A stretch of DNA of 64,000 nucleotides. Source: Desulfomonile tiedjei. GTDB taxonomy: Bacteria > Desulfobacterota > Desulfomonilia > Desulfomonilales > Desulfomonilaceae. Where the stretch lies: NCBI GenBank assembly GCA_016218715.1, contig JACRDG010000121.1, forward strand, positions 62,001 through 126,000, read 5' to 3'. Below, in pieces: positions 1-7,330 of this stretch. The notes below the pieces were generated by a model, which ran no database searches, was not told where the DNA came from, and saw nothing but the letters and a program-made list of their open reading frames with translations. A program made the position numbers and the translations under genes. The stretch's first letter is position 1. Each line of letters starts with the position of its first letter.

Positions 1-248
1 GATCGGGATAGCTCCTCCAATTGATGGGCAGCGGTCTCAAGATGTGTGATTCCTTCCAAAACCTGGTGCATCGCCTCCTCGATGTTTCTCATGGCCAGCG
101 ACACCTGCTCTGCGCCGGTTGCCTGTTGCGCGATCGATGCATCCACGACGCTCGCGGCCTGGACCCAGTTCTGAATGTCGGGAAAGTGCACCTGGATGGA
201 TTCCCCGGCCACTCCGGCCTGCTTCATCCCGAGGTAATCATCCACCAT
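1..248 (-). CDS. Partial methyl-accepting chemotaxis-like protein, running off the window edge
   Basis: Reading leftward from an ATG at 248 there is an open frame to the window edge, about 82 residues. After a non-conserved start it contains AASVVDASIAQQATGAEQV followed by SLAMRNIEEA, spacing typical of the descending helix near the C-terminal end of MCP signalling domains, where an AT-EQ-G-EQV pattern is usual. The in-frame stop upstream lies at 288-290, so no receptor region precedes it; a GTG at 266 is an alternative start. A weak AGGA precedes the ATG. It may be a short MCP-like signalling protein or the tail of a broken receptor gene. The rest is outside the window, so the function is inferred from helix pattern only. 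Confidence 0.45.
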   Translation of the reverse strand, partial: MVDDYLGMKQAGVAGESIQVHFPDIQNWVQAASVVDASIAQQATGAEQVSLAMRNIEEAMHQVLEGITHLETAAHQLEELSR

Positions 249-295
249 CGTGATCCTGGCAGACACGGTCGTCCCGGTGAGCGGTGTTCAGCAAA

Positions 296-481
296 CTATA
301 AGGGGGCTCTCTCGGCAAAGCAACAGAAACCTTGTGGCTGAAGCATAGATTTATTCAAGAGAACGAGAGTCTTCTCAGCCCCCATCGGTGTAAAAGGCAG
401 GCCGGACTGTGGATCAACGAGTTCAGCACTGCCCTTCGCAACGTAGGTCACGCATTTCATGGAGCCTGGTACAAAAAGCAT
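296..481 (-). CDS. Possible small hypothetical protein (61 aa)
   Basis: A leftward frame of 61 codons has an AGAGAGG sequence just ahead of its ATG and ends 48 nt before the MCP-like gene on the same strand. The predicted product is not of obvious low complexity and has three cysteines, two of them adjacent near the C-terminus (GFCCFAERAPL). I recognise no family. Length alone cannot show it is real in DNA this GC-rich; the case rests on the plausible ribosome site and the shared direction with the next gene. Confidence 0.25.
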   Translation of the reverse strand: MLFVPGSMKCVTYVAKGSAELVDPQSGLPFTPMGAEKTLVLLNKSMLQPQGFCCFAERAPL

Positions 482-906
482 CTAGCCTCTCTACCAGGGA
501 CTGACAGGCAAGATACCTGTCACCCAAGGCATGCTCTTTGTCGGACATTATTCTTGGAAACGGGGATACTGCTCAAGTCAGCATCCACTGCCCATCGGAC
601 TTGGCGTCATTATGGCTGCGGACGATTCTTGTACGATAACAACTTTTCCCATGCTATCATAGGTCGCCAAGCGCCGACAGCACTCTTCTTTGGAGGCTTG
701 GAGCCTGCCGGGGCCAGTCTCCAGGGCCTGCAAGGCTTCGCACCCACCGGATAGACACCGTCTACCGGCCACAGGCTCGCAGTCACGGCACCCAGCGCAC
801 GGGGGAGCGTTTTCTCGTGCCCTACGTGAGACTTTCTCGGTCGCCGACGGGGCTGCAAGGCTCACGGAGGCTCGACAATTCCCACTCATGAGCGGAGGGA
901 CGGTCA
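482..906. other. Stretch without a convincing gene
   Basis: Both strands carry only short overlapping frames with arginine- and proline-rich products typical of non-coding GC-rich DNA. It holds a degenerate copy of a small hairpin repeat near 503-521 and, at its right end, the ribosome site of the DsrE-like gene (GGAGGG at about 894-899). No promoter is clear enough to call. Confidence 0.5.
503..521. repeat. Relic of dispersed hairpin repeat R2
   Basis: GACAGG and CCTGTC flank a 7-nt CAAGATA loop. The same core, an inverted GACMGG around CAAGATR, is found at 9562-9585, 9671-9725 and 26124-26180. Here only the right half of the longer element is recognisable. Confidence 0.45.
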
Positions 907-1263
907 ATGGCCCAATTCTTGTTTGTTTTGACCCGAGGATTGGAGGATCCCACACGCGCGACCAGGTGCATGCAACTCGCGCACATTGCGAAACAAGCGG
1001 GACACGATGTCCACGTCTTCTTCACCGATGATGGGGTTTTCCTCGCCAAGAAGGGAATGGCTGAAAACGTGGTCGCCCCCACCGGTGATGAGATGAGCGA
1101 TTACATTGGATTGCTCACTGAGGCAAAGGTGCCGTTCTACGTCTGAATCCCCTGTGCGAAAGCTCGTCAGGTGGACGAGCAGGACCTCATCGACGGCGCC
1201 AAGCTCGATACTGCAAAGACACTGATCGCGCTGGCAGCCGAGTCCAAGGTCTTCACATTCTAG
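907..1263 (+). CDS. DsrE-family sulfur-carrier-like selenoprotein (in-frame UGA = Sec80)
   Basis: Small DsrE/YchN-fold protein of 118 residues, provided the TGA at 1144-1146 is read as selenocysteine. The first 79 residues match the family start (FLFVLTRGLEDPTRATR, then FFTDDGVFLAKKGM). Where relatives carry Cys-x-x-Cys-Ala-Lys-Ala-Arg, this frame has Sec80-Ile-Pro-Cys83-Ala-Lys-Ala-Arg. The frame then runs another 38 codons with family-like sequence and ends in KVFTF at a TAG. A hairpin right for a bacterial SECIS follows the TGA. The start has GGAGGG seven bases upstream. DsrE relatives pass persulfide sulfur or act in thiol redox reactions in the cytoplasm; the substrate here is unknown. 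The gene stands alone, with no dsr neighbours. A gene-calling program would probably truncate it at residue 79. Confidence 0.9.
1162..1180 (+). promoter_or_regulatory. Predicted bacterial SECIS hairpin of the DsrE-like gene
   Basis: GCTCGTC (1162-1168) and GACGAGC (1174-1180) form a perfect 7-bp stem around the 5-nt loop AGGTG, with a G at loop position 2. The stem begins 15 nt after the UGA and the loop 22 nt after it, inside the spacing seen for bacterial SECIS elements, which bind SelB. The hairpin lies within coding sequence. Confidence 0.8.
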
Positions 1264-1416
1264 TGGAGCTTTTCAGAAGTTGCTCAACCCCGGCAGGGGA
1301 GAAGCCTTCTGCCACAGGAAGTCTTGTCCCGGAAAAAGGTTTCGGGCAGTTTTTGGGGCCGTCTTTCCTTGGGTCTTGACACAGCCCGTTGTTTGCGAGG
1401 AAACTCCAGGAAGCAC

Positions 1417-1450
1417 TGGCGGAACGAGGGCACGAGCATGTGCTCCGCCA
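1417..1450. repeat. Inverted repeat upstream of the GT4-cupin gene
   Basis: TGGCGGA (1417-1423) and TCCGCCA (1444-1450) are perfect 7-bp arms, with an inner GCAC/GTGC pair. It sits 25 nt before the start codon of the glycosyltransferase and just before its ribosome site (GGAGG at 1463-1467). It could be an operator or a leader hairpin; there is no T-run to suggest a terminator. The rest of the 1264-1475 spacer shows nothing I can name. Confidence 0.35.
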
Positions 1451-1475
1451 CTCGTAATCACTGGAGGCTTTCGCG

Positions 1476-2840
1476 ATGCGCATAGCCATGTTGGCCCCCA
1501 TTGCTCGGCGCACATCCCCCGTACCGTGCGGCCCGCGGGAGAGGATGGTCGCGCTCCTTGTCGAGGGGCTCGTGGCAGCAGGGATCGACGTGACCGTGAT
1601 CGAACTGGTGGGTGCTTCCGGCTTCGACCACGAGCGTGACGTCAGAGCGGGGGATTCGCTGCGCGGGAAGAGCCGTGATCCAAAGGTGTTGGAATGCCTC
1701 CGCATGAGCGAACTTTTCGAGAAGGCCGACGATTTCGACCTGATCCACAACCATCACGACTTTGTTGCCCTCAGCTATTCCGGTCTGGTGAGGACCCCTG
1801 TCGTGACCACGATCCACGGCCTGTGCTCCCAGACGAGCCTGTCGGTTTACAAGAAGTACGATGGCCGCGCCTATTACGTCTCGGTCAGCGACGCGGATCG
1901 GTCACCTGAACTCAGCTATGTGGCCACCGTACACCACGGAATCGACGTCAAGGCGTTTCCGTTCAACAAAATCGGCGGTGATTATCTGCTCTTCTCCGGC
2001 CAAATCCAGGCACGCCACGGGGCCGGGGAAGCTGTCGGCATAGCCAAACACGCGGGCAAGAAGATCGTCATTGCTGGGGCCATAACAGACAGGGATTATT
2101 TCGAGAGAGAAATAGAGCCCGCTGTGGACGGGGACCAGGTCCAATTCCTCGGGACCGTGCCGCCGGAACGGAGAATCTCGCTCCTCGGCAGCGCCTTGGC
2201 CGTGCTCCATCCTGTCGGTTGTGAAGACCCTTTCGGCTTGTCGGTGTTGGAGGCAAATGCGTGTGGAACGCCGGTCATCGCCTTCCCGCACGGGTCGGTT
2301 CCGGAAATCATCACGGACGGAGTCAACGGGTTTCTGGCACGTGACCTCCTCGAAGCCGCAGAAGCGGTAGGCAGGATAAGTGCTATCTCGCGAATCGATT
2401 GCCGCAGACTTGTCGAAAAGCGTTTTTCCAGAGACCGGATGGTGGAGGATTACCTTCAGGTGTACGCCCGCGTGCTGGAAGAGACGAAGCGGGAAGACCA
2501 CCGTCCCTGGGGGTACTACGAGGTCCTCGCGGACCGGCCGGACCACAAAGTCAAGCGCATCGTGGTCCATCCGGGGAAGCGCCTCTCCCTTCAGAGGCAC
2601 ACCCACCGCGCGGAGCACTGGACCATAATCAGCGGCTCGCCTGTCGTGACCTGCAATGACGACGAAATTGCTTTGACACCGGGAGACTCCATTGATATCC
2701 CTCTGGGAGCAAAGCATCGCATCTTCAATCCGGGTTTCGAGCCGGTTGTCTTCATCGAGGTCCAGACCGGCGACAGTTTTGCGGAAAGCGACATTCAACG
2801 GTTCGAAGACGACTTCGGCCGAGTGCTCGATAAGAGTTGA
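1476..2840 (+). CDS. GT4 glycosyltransferase fused to a mannose-6-phosphate isomerase-type cupin
   Basis: 454-residue cytoplasmic enzyme of two parts. Residues 1 to about 335 are a GT-B fold glycosyltransferase family 4 protein: an N-terminal Rossmann half with the HNHHDF stretch, then the C-terminal nucleotide-sugar site CEDPFGLSVLEANACGTP near residue 248, in which Asp stands where family members often have the first Glu of the EX7E motif. Residues about 340-454 form a cupin of the type II phosphomannose isomerase family (RPWGYYEVL, the RHTHRAEHW metal-binding stretch, PGDSIDIP). Cupins of this family normally occur alone or behind a mannose-1-phosphate guanylyltransferase domain. The fusion suggests handling of a mannose-type sugar nucleotide, but donor and acceptor are unknown. 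GGAGG lies eight bases before the ATG. It heads a polysaccharide-type group with the next two genes. Confidence 0.85.
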   Translation: MRIAMLAPIARRTSPVPCGPRERMVALLVEGLVAAGIDVTVIELVGASGFDHERDVRAGDSLRGKSRDPKVLECLRMSELFEKADDFDLIHNHHDFVALSYSGLVRTPVVTTIHGLCSQTSLSVYKKYDGRAYYVSVSDADRSPELSYVATVHHGIDVKAFPFNKIGGDYLLFSGQIQARHGAGEAVGIAKHAGKKIVIAGAITDRDYFEREIEPAVDGDQVQFLGTVPPERRISLLGSALAVLHPVGCEDPFGLSVLEANACGTPVIAFPHGSVPEIITDGVNGFLARDLLEAAEAVGRISAISRIDCRRLVEKRFSRDRMVEDYLQVYARVLEETKREDHRPWGYYEVLADRPDHKVKRIVVHPGKRLSLQRHTHRAEHWTIISGSPVVTCNDDEIALTPGDSIDIPLGAKHRIFNPGFEPVVFIEVQTGDSFAESDIQRFEDDFGRVLDKS

Positions 2841-3009
2841 TACCACGCCGCTTTCAAATGGGCCTGGGCCACTCGGCGTGGAGCCACTTGTTCATCCTGA
2901 GCTCTCGAGGGGTCGGGCAACGCCTCGAACTTTCGGAACGGATAATTCGCCCTGCGCGGAGCAGCTTCTTTGCACAAAGAAGTTCCCCCAAACTTGCTCG
3001 TTTGAAGCC
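2839..3009. repeat. Dispersed nested-palindrome repeat R1, interrupted copy
   Basis: The left arm (GATACCACGCCGCTTTCAAA at 2839-2858) and the right part, with the CTTCTTT-GCAC-AAAGAAG hairpin (2965-2982) and the GTTTGAAGC end, match the element also seen near 7257, 21201, 22490 and 40453. Here about 100 bp of unrelated sequence separates the two arms. The copy fills the spacer between the two glycosyltransferase genes. Confidence 0.6.
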
Positions 3010-3022
3010 GGGTCGGAGGAAC

Positions 3023-4195
3023 ATGCGGGTACTGCATCTCATTCACTCATTCAACCGAGGCGGAGTCGAGAAATGGCTCATAGACATTCTGCAGGAAATG
3101 CCGAGGGAACTGTGTGAGATAGACTTTTGCTGTAAGGGAGCTGACCCCGGCCCGTGGGCTCCGCTAGCCAGGGAAAGAGGCGCGCGTATCCATCATTGTC
3201 CTTTGACCATTTTTCACGTCGGCTTTCTGAGCGGTCTCGGGGGTATACTCCGCGGAGGCGAATACGACCTCGTGCACAGTCATTTGGGTATTTATTCCGG
3301 TCTTGCCGTCCGCATGGCGAACCGGGCAGGAGTCCCGATCGTTACCACGTTTCATTCCAGCTTGTTTCCTCCGGGAGTTCGGATATTCACTGCGCCGGGT
3401 TTGTCGTGGCTGAGGAACCTCTACGGCAGGATCAGCATCGCGTATGCGATCCGCCATTCGGACCACCTCACCGCGGTCTCCCGCGGGGTGCTGGACGAGG
3501 TCGTCCCTGACGAGCCTGCGTTGCGAGCGAAATCGAGTGTGAGCTACCTCGGTCTGAAGTTCCCGCCTCCGGCTGCCGAACGGGAGAAGCTCGCCTTTCG
3601 GCAATCGCTCGGGTGGCCCGGGGACGTTCCGCTCGTGATTCACGTGGGGCGTTTCTACCACCAGAAGAACCATTTCGGCCTTCTCAAGGTGTTCCAGCTC
3701 GTGTTGGGCCAACTGCCTCGGGCAAAACTCGTAATGCTCGGAGTCGGCCCGCTCCTGGAAGGAGTCAAAGCCTACGTGGCCGAACACGGCCTCGTCGAGT
3801 CGGTCCGCTTCCTGGGCCCCACCGACGACGCGGCTTCGGTGATCGCAAAGGCTGATGTGTTGCTCTTCCCCTCGCGCTTCGAGGGGTTCGGGTTGGTGGC
3901 TCTCGAGGCCAACGCGGTGGAAGTTCCGGTTGTCGGGAGCAATGTGGTAGGACTGAACGAAGCAGTGGAGAACGGCGAAACCGCTTGTCTGTGGGATGTC
4001 GATGATACTCGGTCCATGGCAGCTTCGGTGATCCGAATCCTGTCGGATCCCGCGTACGCCCGGCAGCTCGGCGAGGCCGGCCGGGCCAGGGCCGAACGAC
4101 TCTTTTCCGCAAAGGCGTCCGCTGAGCGTCTCATCCATCTGTACCGGACGGTGCTCGGCAAGGCGAATGAAAAGGAAGCCAAGGGAGCGCACTGA
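3023..4195 (+). CDS. Glycosyltransferase family 4
   Basis: 390-residue GT-B glycosyltransferase. The N-terminus MRVLHLIHSFNRGGVEKWL is the usual opening of the family, and the C-terminal half has the sugar-nucleotide site FEGFGLVALEANAVEVP near residue 285 with the E-x7-E pair intact. The frame is open upstream to 2837, but GGAGG five bases before the ATG at 3023 and the family N-terminus fix this start. It follows the GT4-cupin gene in the same direction and overlaps the methyltransferase behind it, so it is probably part of the same envelope-polysaccharide group. The sugar transferred cannot be told from sequence. Confidence 0.9.
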   Translation: MRVLHLIHSFNRGGVEKWLIDILQEMPRELCEIDFCCKGADPGPWAPLARERGARIHHCPLTIFHVGFLSGLGGILRGGEYDLVHSHLGIYSGLAVRMANRAGVPIVTTFHSSLFPPGVRIFTAPGLSWLRNLYGRISIAYAIRHSDHLTAVSRGVLDEVVPDEPALRAKSSVSYLGLKFPPPAAEREKLAFRQSLGWPGDVPLVIHVGRFYHQKNHFGLLKVFQLVLGQLPRAKLVMLGVGPLLEGVKAYVAEHGLVESVRFLGPTDDAASVIAKADVLLFPSRFEGFGLVALEANAVEVPVVGSNVVGLNEAVENGETACLWDVDDTRSMAASVIRILSDPAYARQLGEAGRARAERLFSAKASAERLIHLYRTVLGKANEKEAKGAH

Positions 4196-5189
4196 ATTGT
4201 ACCGAGATCATCTGAAGTACCTCGCATGCCCGTCTTGCTCCGGGGAGCTGACAATAGGTTCCAAAGTTATTTCTGATGCCGAGTTTCTGGAAGATGGTTC
4301 GCTGGATTGCGTTTCCTGCGGAAAGTCGTTTCCCATCGTGCGCGGGGTGCCTCGTTTCGTAGATACGAGCAATTATGCCGATTCGTTCGGTTGGGAATGG
4401 ACGACTCACGCACGAACCCAGTATGACAGTTATACCCGGACAACGATATCTCAGGACCGTTTCTTCGACGAGACCCGATGGCCCCGCGAGTTGAATGGCG
4501 AAACCATTCTGGAAGTGGGTTGCGGCGCAGGAAGATTCACGGAACAGGCCGTGTCCACCGGAGCTATGGTGGTCTCACTCGACTACAGCGTCGCAGTTGA
4601 TGCCAACTACGCGTCCCACGGGCGGTTGAAGAATTCGCTGATCGTTCAGGGTGACCTCTATGCCATGCCCCTGAAACCCGAGCGTTTTGATCGAGTGCTC
4701 TGCATAGGCGTACTACAGCATACCCCCGCAGTGGGGCGGGCATTCGCGGGTTTGCCACGGTTCTTGAAACCTGGTGGGAAACTCGTCGTTGATGTGTACG
4801 CTATAAACTGGAAGACATTCTTCAAGAGTTACTACCTGTTGAGACCCATAACCAAACGTATTCCGCACGAAGAGCTTTACGCCGCGATCCGTAGGTACGT
4901 GAATCTGATGTGGCCGCTGGTCCGGCTGATCGGAAAATTGCCGAGCGGACGGCTGATCAACAAGTCGCTCTTCGTTATTTCCGATTACCGCGGCCGGCTC
5001 GCTCTATCCGACGACCTTTTGAAGGAATGGGCGATACTCGACACCTTTGACGGCCTCTCCCCGCAGTTCGACAGGCCCCAGTTCCTCAGCACCGTCAAAC
5101 GCTGGTTCGCAGAGGCCGGTTTCACGGATGTTGAGGTTTTCCCAGGGTACAACGGCATTGTCGGCAGAGGAACCAAGCCGGTCGATTAG
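4167..5189 (+). CDS. SAM-dependent methyltransferase with Trm112-like zinc ribbon
   Basis: 340-residue class I methyltransferase. The first ~55 residues form a Trm112-like ribbon with two CxxC pairs (LACPSCSGEL and LDCVSCGKSF), followed by the SAM-binding motif ILEVGCGAGRFTE near residue 113 and an acidic end of the second strand (VVSLDYS). The C-terminal 130 residues resemble those of lipid or sugar methyltransferases found in polysaccharide loci. The ATG at 4167 overlaps the previous gene by 29 bp; a TTG at 4197, just after that gene's stop, is an alternative start. Its place behind two glycosyltransferases suggests modification of a glycan or lipid-linked intermediate, which is inference. 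Confidence 0.85.
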   Translation: MKRKPRERTELYRDHLKYLACPSCSGELTIGSKVISDAEFLEDGSLDCVSCGKSFPIVRGVPRFVDTSNYADSFGWEWTTHARTQYDSYTRTTISQDRFFDETRWPRELNGETILEVGCGAGRFTEQAVSTGAMVVSLDYSVAVDANYASHGRLKNSLIVQGDLYAMPLKPERFDRVLCIGVLQHTPAVGRAFAGLPRFLKPGGKLVVDVYAINWKTFFKSYYLLRPITKRIPHEELYAAIRRYVNLMWPLVRLIGKLPSGRLINKSLFVISDYRGRLALSDDLLKEWAILDTFDGLSPQFDRPQFLSTVKRWFAEAGFTDVEVFPGYNGIVGRGTKPVD

Positions 5190-5231
5190 AGTAGTTTACT
5201 GAAACGCATTAGCAATGTAAGGAGGATCTCG

Positions 5232-6350
5232 ATGCCCAGAATTCTGTTCGCGGTAGTCTTGCTGATCGCTACAGTTGTTCCGGCCGGTTGGGCGGCCGAT
5301 CCTGTGGTTCTCGGTGCGTACCTCTCCATGACCGGCGGCGTGGCAGCCTATGGTCAGATGGGCTGGAGCGGCATCTCCATCGGAAAAAAAATGGAGCCTG
5401 AAGCATTGGGCCGGCCGGTGGAAGTGCGCCTCGTGGATACCAAATCCGATAAGGTGGAATCGGCCAACGCGGTTTCACGACTCATCGAGAACGAAAAAGT
5501 GGTCGCAGTCCTCGGTGAGATGATCTCCGGAAACACCATTGCCGGCGCAGCGGTCTCGGAGAAGAGCCAGGTCCCCATGGTCTCGCCGACCGCCACCAAC
5601 CCGATGGTCACTCAGGGGAGAAAATGGATCTGCCGCGTCTGCTTCATCGACACCGAACAGGGCAAGGTTCTCGCAAAGCTGGCCCGCGATCAGCTCAAAG
5701 CCAAGACCGCGGCGCTCATCTACGACGTGTCGCAGGATTACTCGGTCGGGCTTGCAGCATTCTTCAAAAGAGAGTTTACCGCGGGCGGCGGCAAGATCGT
5801 CTCGGAAACGAAGTTCAAGAGCGGTGACCGTGACTTCACTCCTCAACTCAGCTCCATCAAAGGCGCACAGCCAGAGGTAATCTGCGCGCCGATTTATTAC
5901 ACCGAGTGTGCGTTGATCGCGAAACAAGCTCGTAATATGGGACTGAATGTACCCATTCTCGCTGGGGACGGGGTCCAGGCTCCGGAACTACTCGAACTGG
6001 GCGGTCCCGCTGTGGAAAACATCTATTTCACCACCCACTTCCACAAGGACATGATTACGAGTGAAAGAGGGAAAAAATTCCTTAAGCTCTTCGAAGAGGA
6101 CACCGGCAAGACCGAACCCGATGCTTTCACCGCAATGGCCACGGACGCGTATCTCATACTCGTCGATGCAATCAATAGGGCCGGCGGCACAGATCCGGCA
6201 AAGGTGCGTGAAGCCTTGCTGACCACCAAGGACTTTGAGGGGGTCACCGGAAAGATCACCATGAAACCGGACGGAGATCCCATCAAGGCCATGGTGATCG
6301 ACAAGGTCAAGGACGGTAAATTCGTCTACGTGACCACGATCAACCCGTGA
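5232..6350 (+). CDS. Branched-chain amino acid-type periplasmic binding protein
   Basis: 372 residues with an N-terminal signal peptide (MPRILFAVVLLIATVVPAGWAA) and the Peripla_BP_6 fold of LivK/BraC-type receptors: VVLGAYLSMTGGVAAYGQMG at the start of the mature protein, then VVAVLGEMISGNTIA. Such proteins bind amino acids, amides or aromatic acids in the periplasm and deliver them to LivHMGF-type transporters. No permease or ATPase gene of that type lies in this window, so the transporter must be encoded elsewhere or the protein acts as a sensor. AAGGAGG precedes the ATG. The ligand is unknown. Confidence 0.9.
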   Translation: MPRILFAVVLLIATVVPAGWAADPVVLGAYLSMTGGVAAYGQMGWSGISIGKKMEPEALGRPVEVRLVDTKSDKVESANAVSRLIENEKVVAVLGEMISGNTIAGAAVSEKSQVPMVSPTATNPMVTQGRKWICRVCFIDTEQGKVLAKLARDQLKAKTAALIYDVSQDYSVGLAAFFKREFTAGGGKIVSETKFKSGDRDFTPQLSSIKGAQPEVICAPIYYTECALIAKQARNMGLNVPILAGDGVQAPELLELGGPAVENIYFTTHFHKDMITSERGKKFLKLFEEDTGKTEPDAFTAMATDAYLILVDAINRAGGTDPAKVREALLTTKDFEGVTGKITMKPDGDPIKAMVIDKVKDGKFVYVTTINP

Positions 6351-6518
6351 GCGCCGTGGGCACCCTGCCGATGGGCCAAAGCGGGTGCCGATGCGCCCGC
6401 ATCACCTATCGGACCGCAGATGTTCGGTTTCCATGAATCCTTCCGGCACCGGCCGCATCTCCAAGAAGTAGAGACAAAGACTCGACCCGGCAAACGCCCG
6501 GCGAAAGGAGACGGTGTC

Positions 6519-6701
6519 ATGGAAGAGAAAGAGCCGAAATCTGAGGAATTCGCGAGCATGAAGAGCACGGGTCCGACCTTTACCCGCTATAAATGCTGCA
6601 GTGACGAAGGTGAATGCACCGAATTTCACTCGTGGACTGAAGTAGGCGAATGCTACGAGCGAGGTGGGCGGCTCCAGAAGGGCAAGCCCGGAGACGAGTG
6701 A
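6519..6701 (+). CDS. Small Cys-rich hypothetical protein (60 aa)
   Basis: AAAGGAG lies eight bases before the ATG. The 60-residue product has a charged N-terminus (MEEKEPKSEEF) and a compact C-terminal part with four cysteines: FTRYKCCSDEGECTEF, then WTEVGECYERGG. The pattern could bind a metal or form disulfides. The frame continues upstream to 6420 but without a ribosome site. I recognise no family. The gene lies 168 bp behind the binding protein gene and faces the same way. Confidence 0.6.
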   Translation: MEEKEPKSEEFASMKSTGPTFTRYKCCSDEGECTEFHSWTEVGECYERGGRLQKGKPGDE

Positions 6702-7330
6702 CCTCGACGTGAGGCTCTGGAAATTCCGGCTGTTTTCTTTGGCTTAGGAGCCTGTCACGTCACTTGAAGCACCGGAGAAATGATATCATGTCGGCCCGGA
6801 ACTGGCCAGCTCGGTTTGGCTCCGGAGGCTCCTTTGAGGCTGACATACTAAACTTTTCAGGTGCCGACAGCGAAGGGACCCCGTTGCAATAGACACCATG
6901 GTCTTACGATTTCTGGAAAGCATCGCGTTACGCAACAGCCTTCGAGGACCGCATACCTGACGCGCGGATTTGCTCGGACTCCCGCGGGTGCACGAATCGA
7001 GCGATGCGTCGCGCTGGGACGTTTTGGCCAACGAGCGACACAAGGGTGCACTTTCTCGCTCAGAAGGCGTCCATCCAACGTCTTGTTCTGAATGCAGCCT
7101 ACTGCGAGGGGACAGACGGCTGCCGGACAGGACCGCGGGGTGGACCCCTTCAGGCCCTTCGACCTGCCGGGTCTTAACCTCGTTCCCATGCACAACTTGG
7201 ATCATGGTTGACTGAAGGCACACCCCTGAAGTATGCTCGGAAGCGAGTGATACAAAGTCGCTTTCAAAGAAGTCCCCCCAAGATTACTCTTTGAAAGCGA
7301 CGTGCGCTCAATGCCTGGTGAGGTCTCCCG
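6702..7330. other. Long gene-free stretch upstream of the sulfatase-fold gene
   Basis: Overlapping frames on both strands give unstructured Arg/Ser/Pro-rich products and no ribosome site that convinces me. A possible 34-codon frame at 6788 lacks any other support. The one clear element is the palindromic repeat at 7257-7301. The ribosome site of the next gene (GAGG) closes the stretch. Confidence 0.5.
7257..7301. repeat. Dispersed palindromic repeat R1, short form
   Basis: A perfect 14-bp inverted repeat: GTCGCTTTCAAAGA (7257-7270) and TCTTTGAAAGCGAC (7288-7301), separated by 17 nt. The outer arms match the ends of the longer R1 copies, but the inner CTTCTTT hairpin is missing here. It lies 29 bp before the sulfatase-fold gene, so it is in position to affect that gene's transcript. 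Confidence 0.75.

Noticed and set aside
6699-6701. TGA of the small Cys-rich protein as a further selenocysteine codon
   Set aside because: The downstream frame is short, not protein-like, and no hairpin of suitable spacing follows.
6786-7223. 145-codon minus-strand frame in the gene-free stretch
   Set aside because: Ser/Arg-rich composition, no ribosome site and overlapping open frames of equal quality on the other strand.
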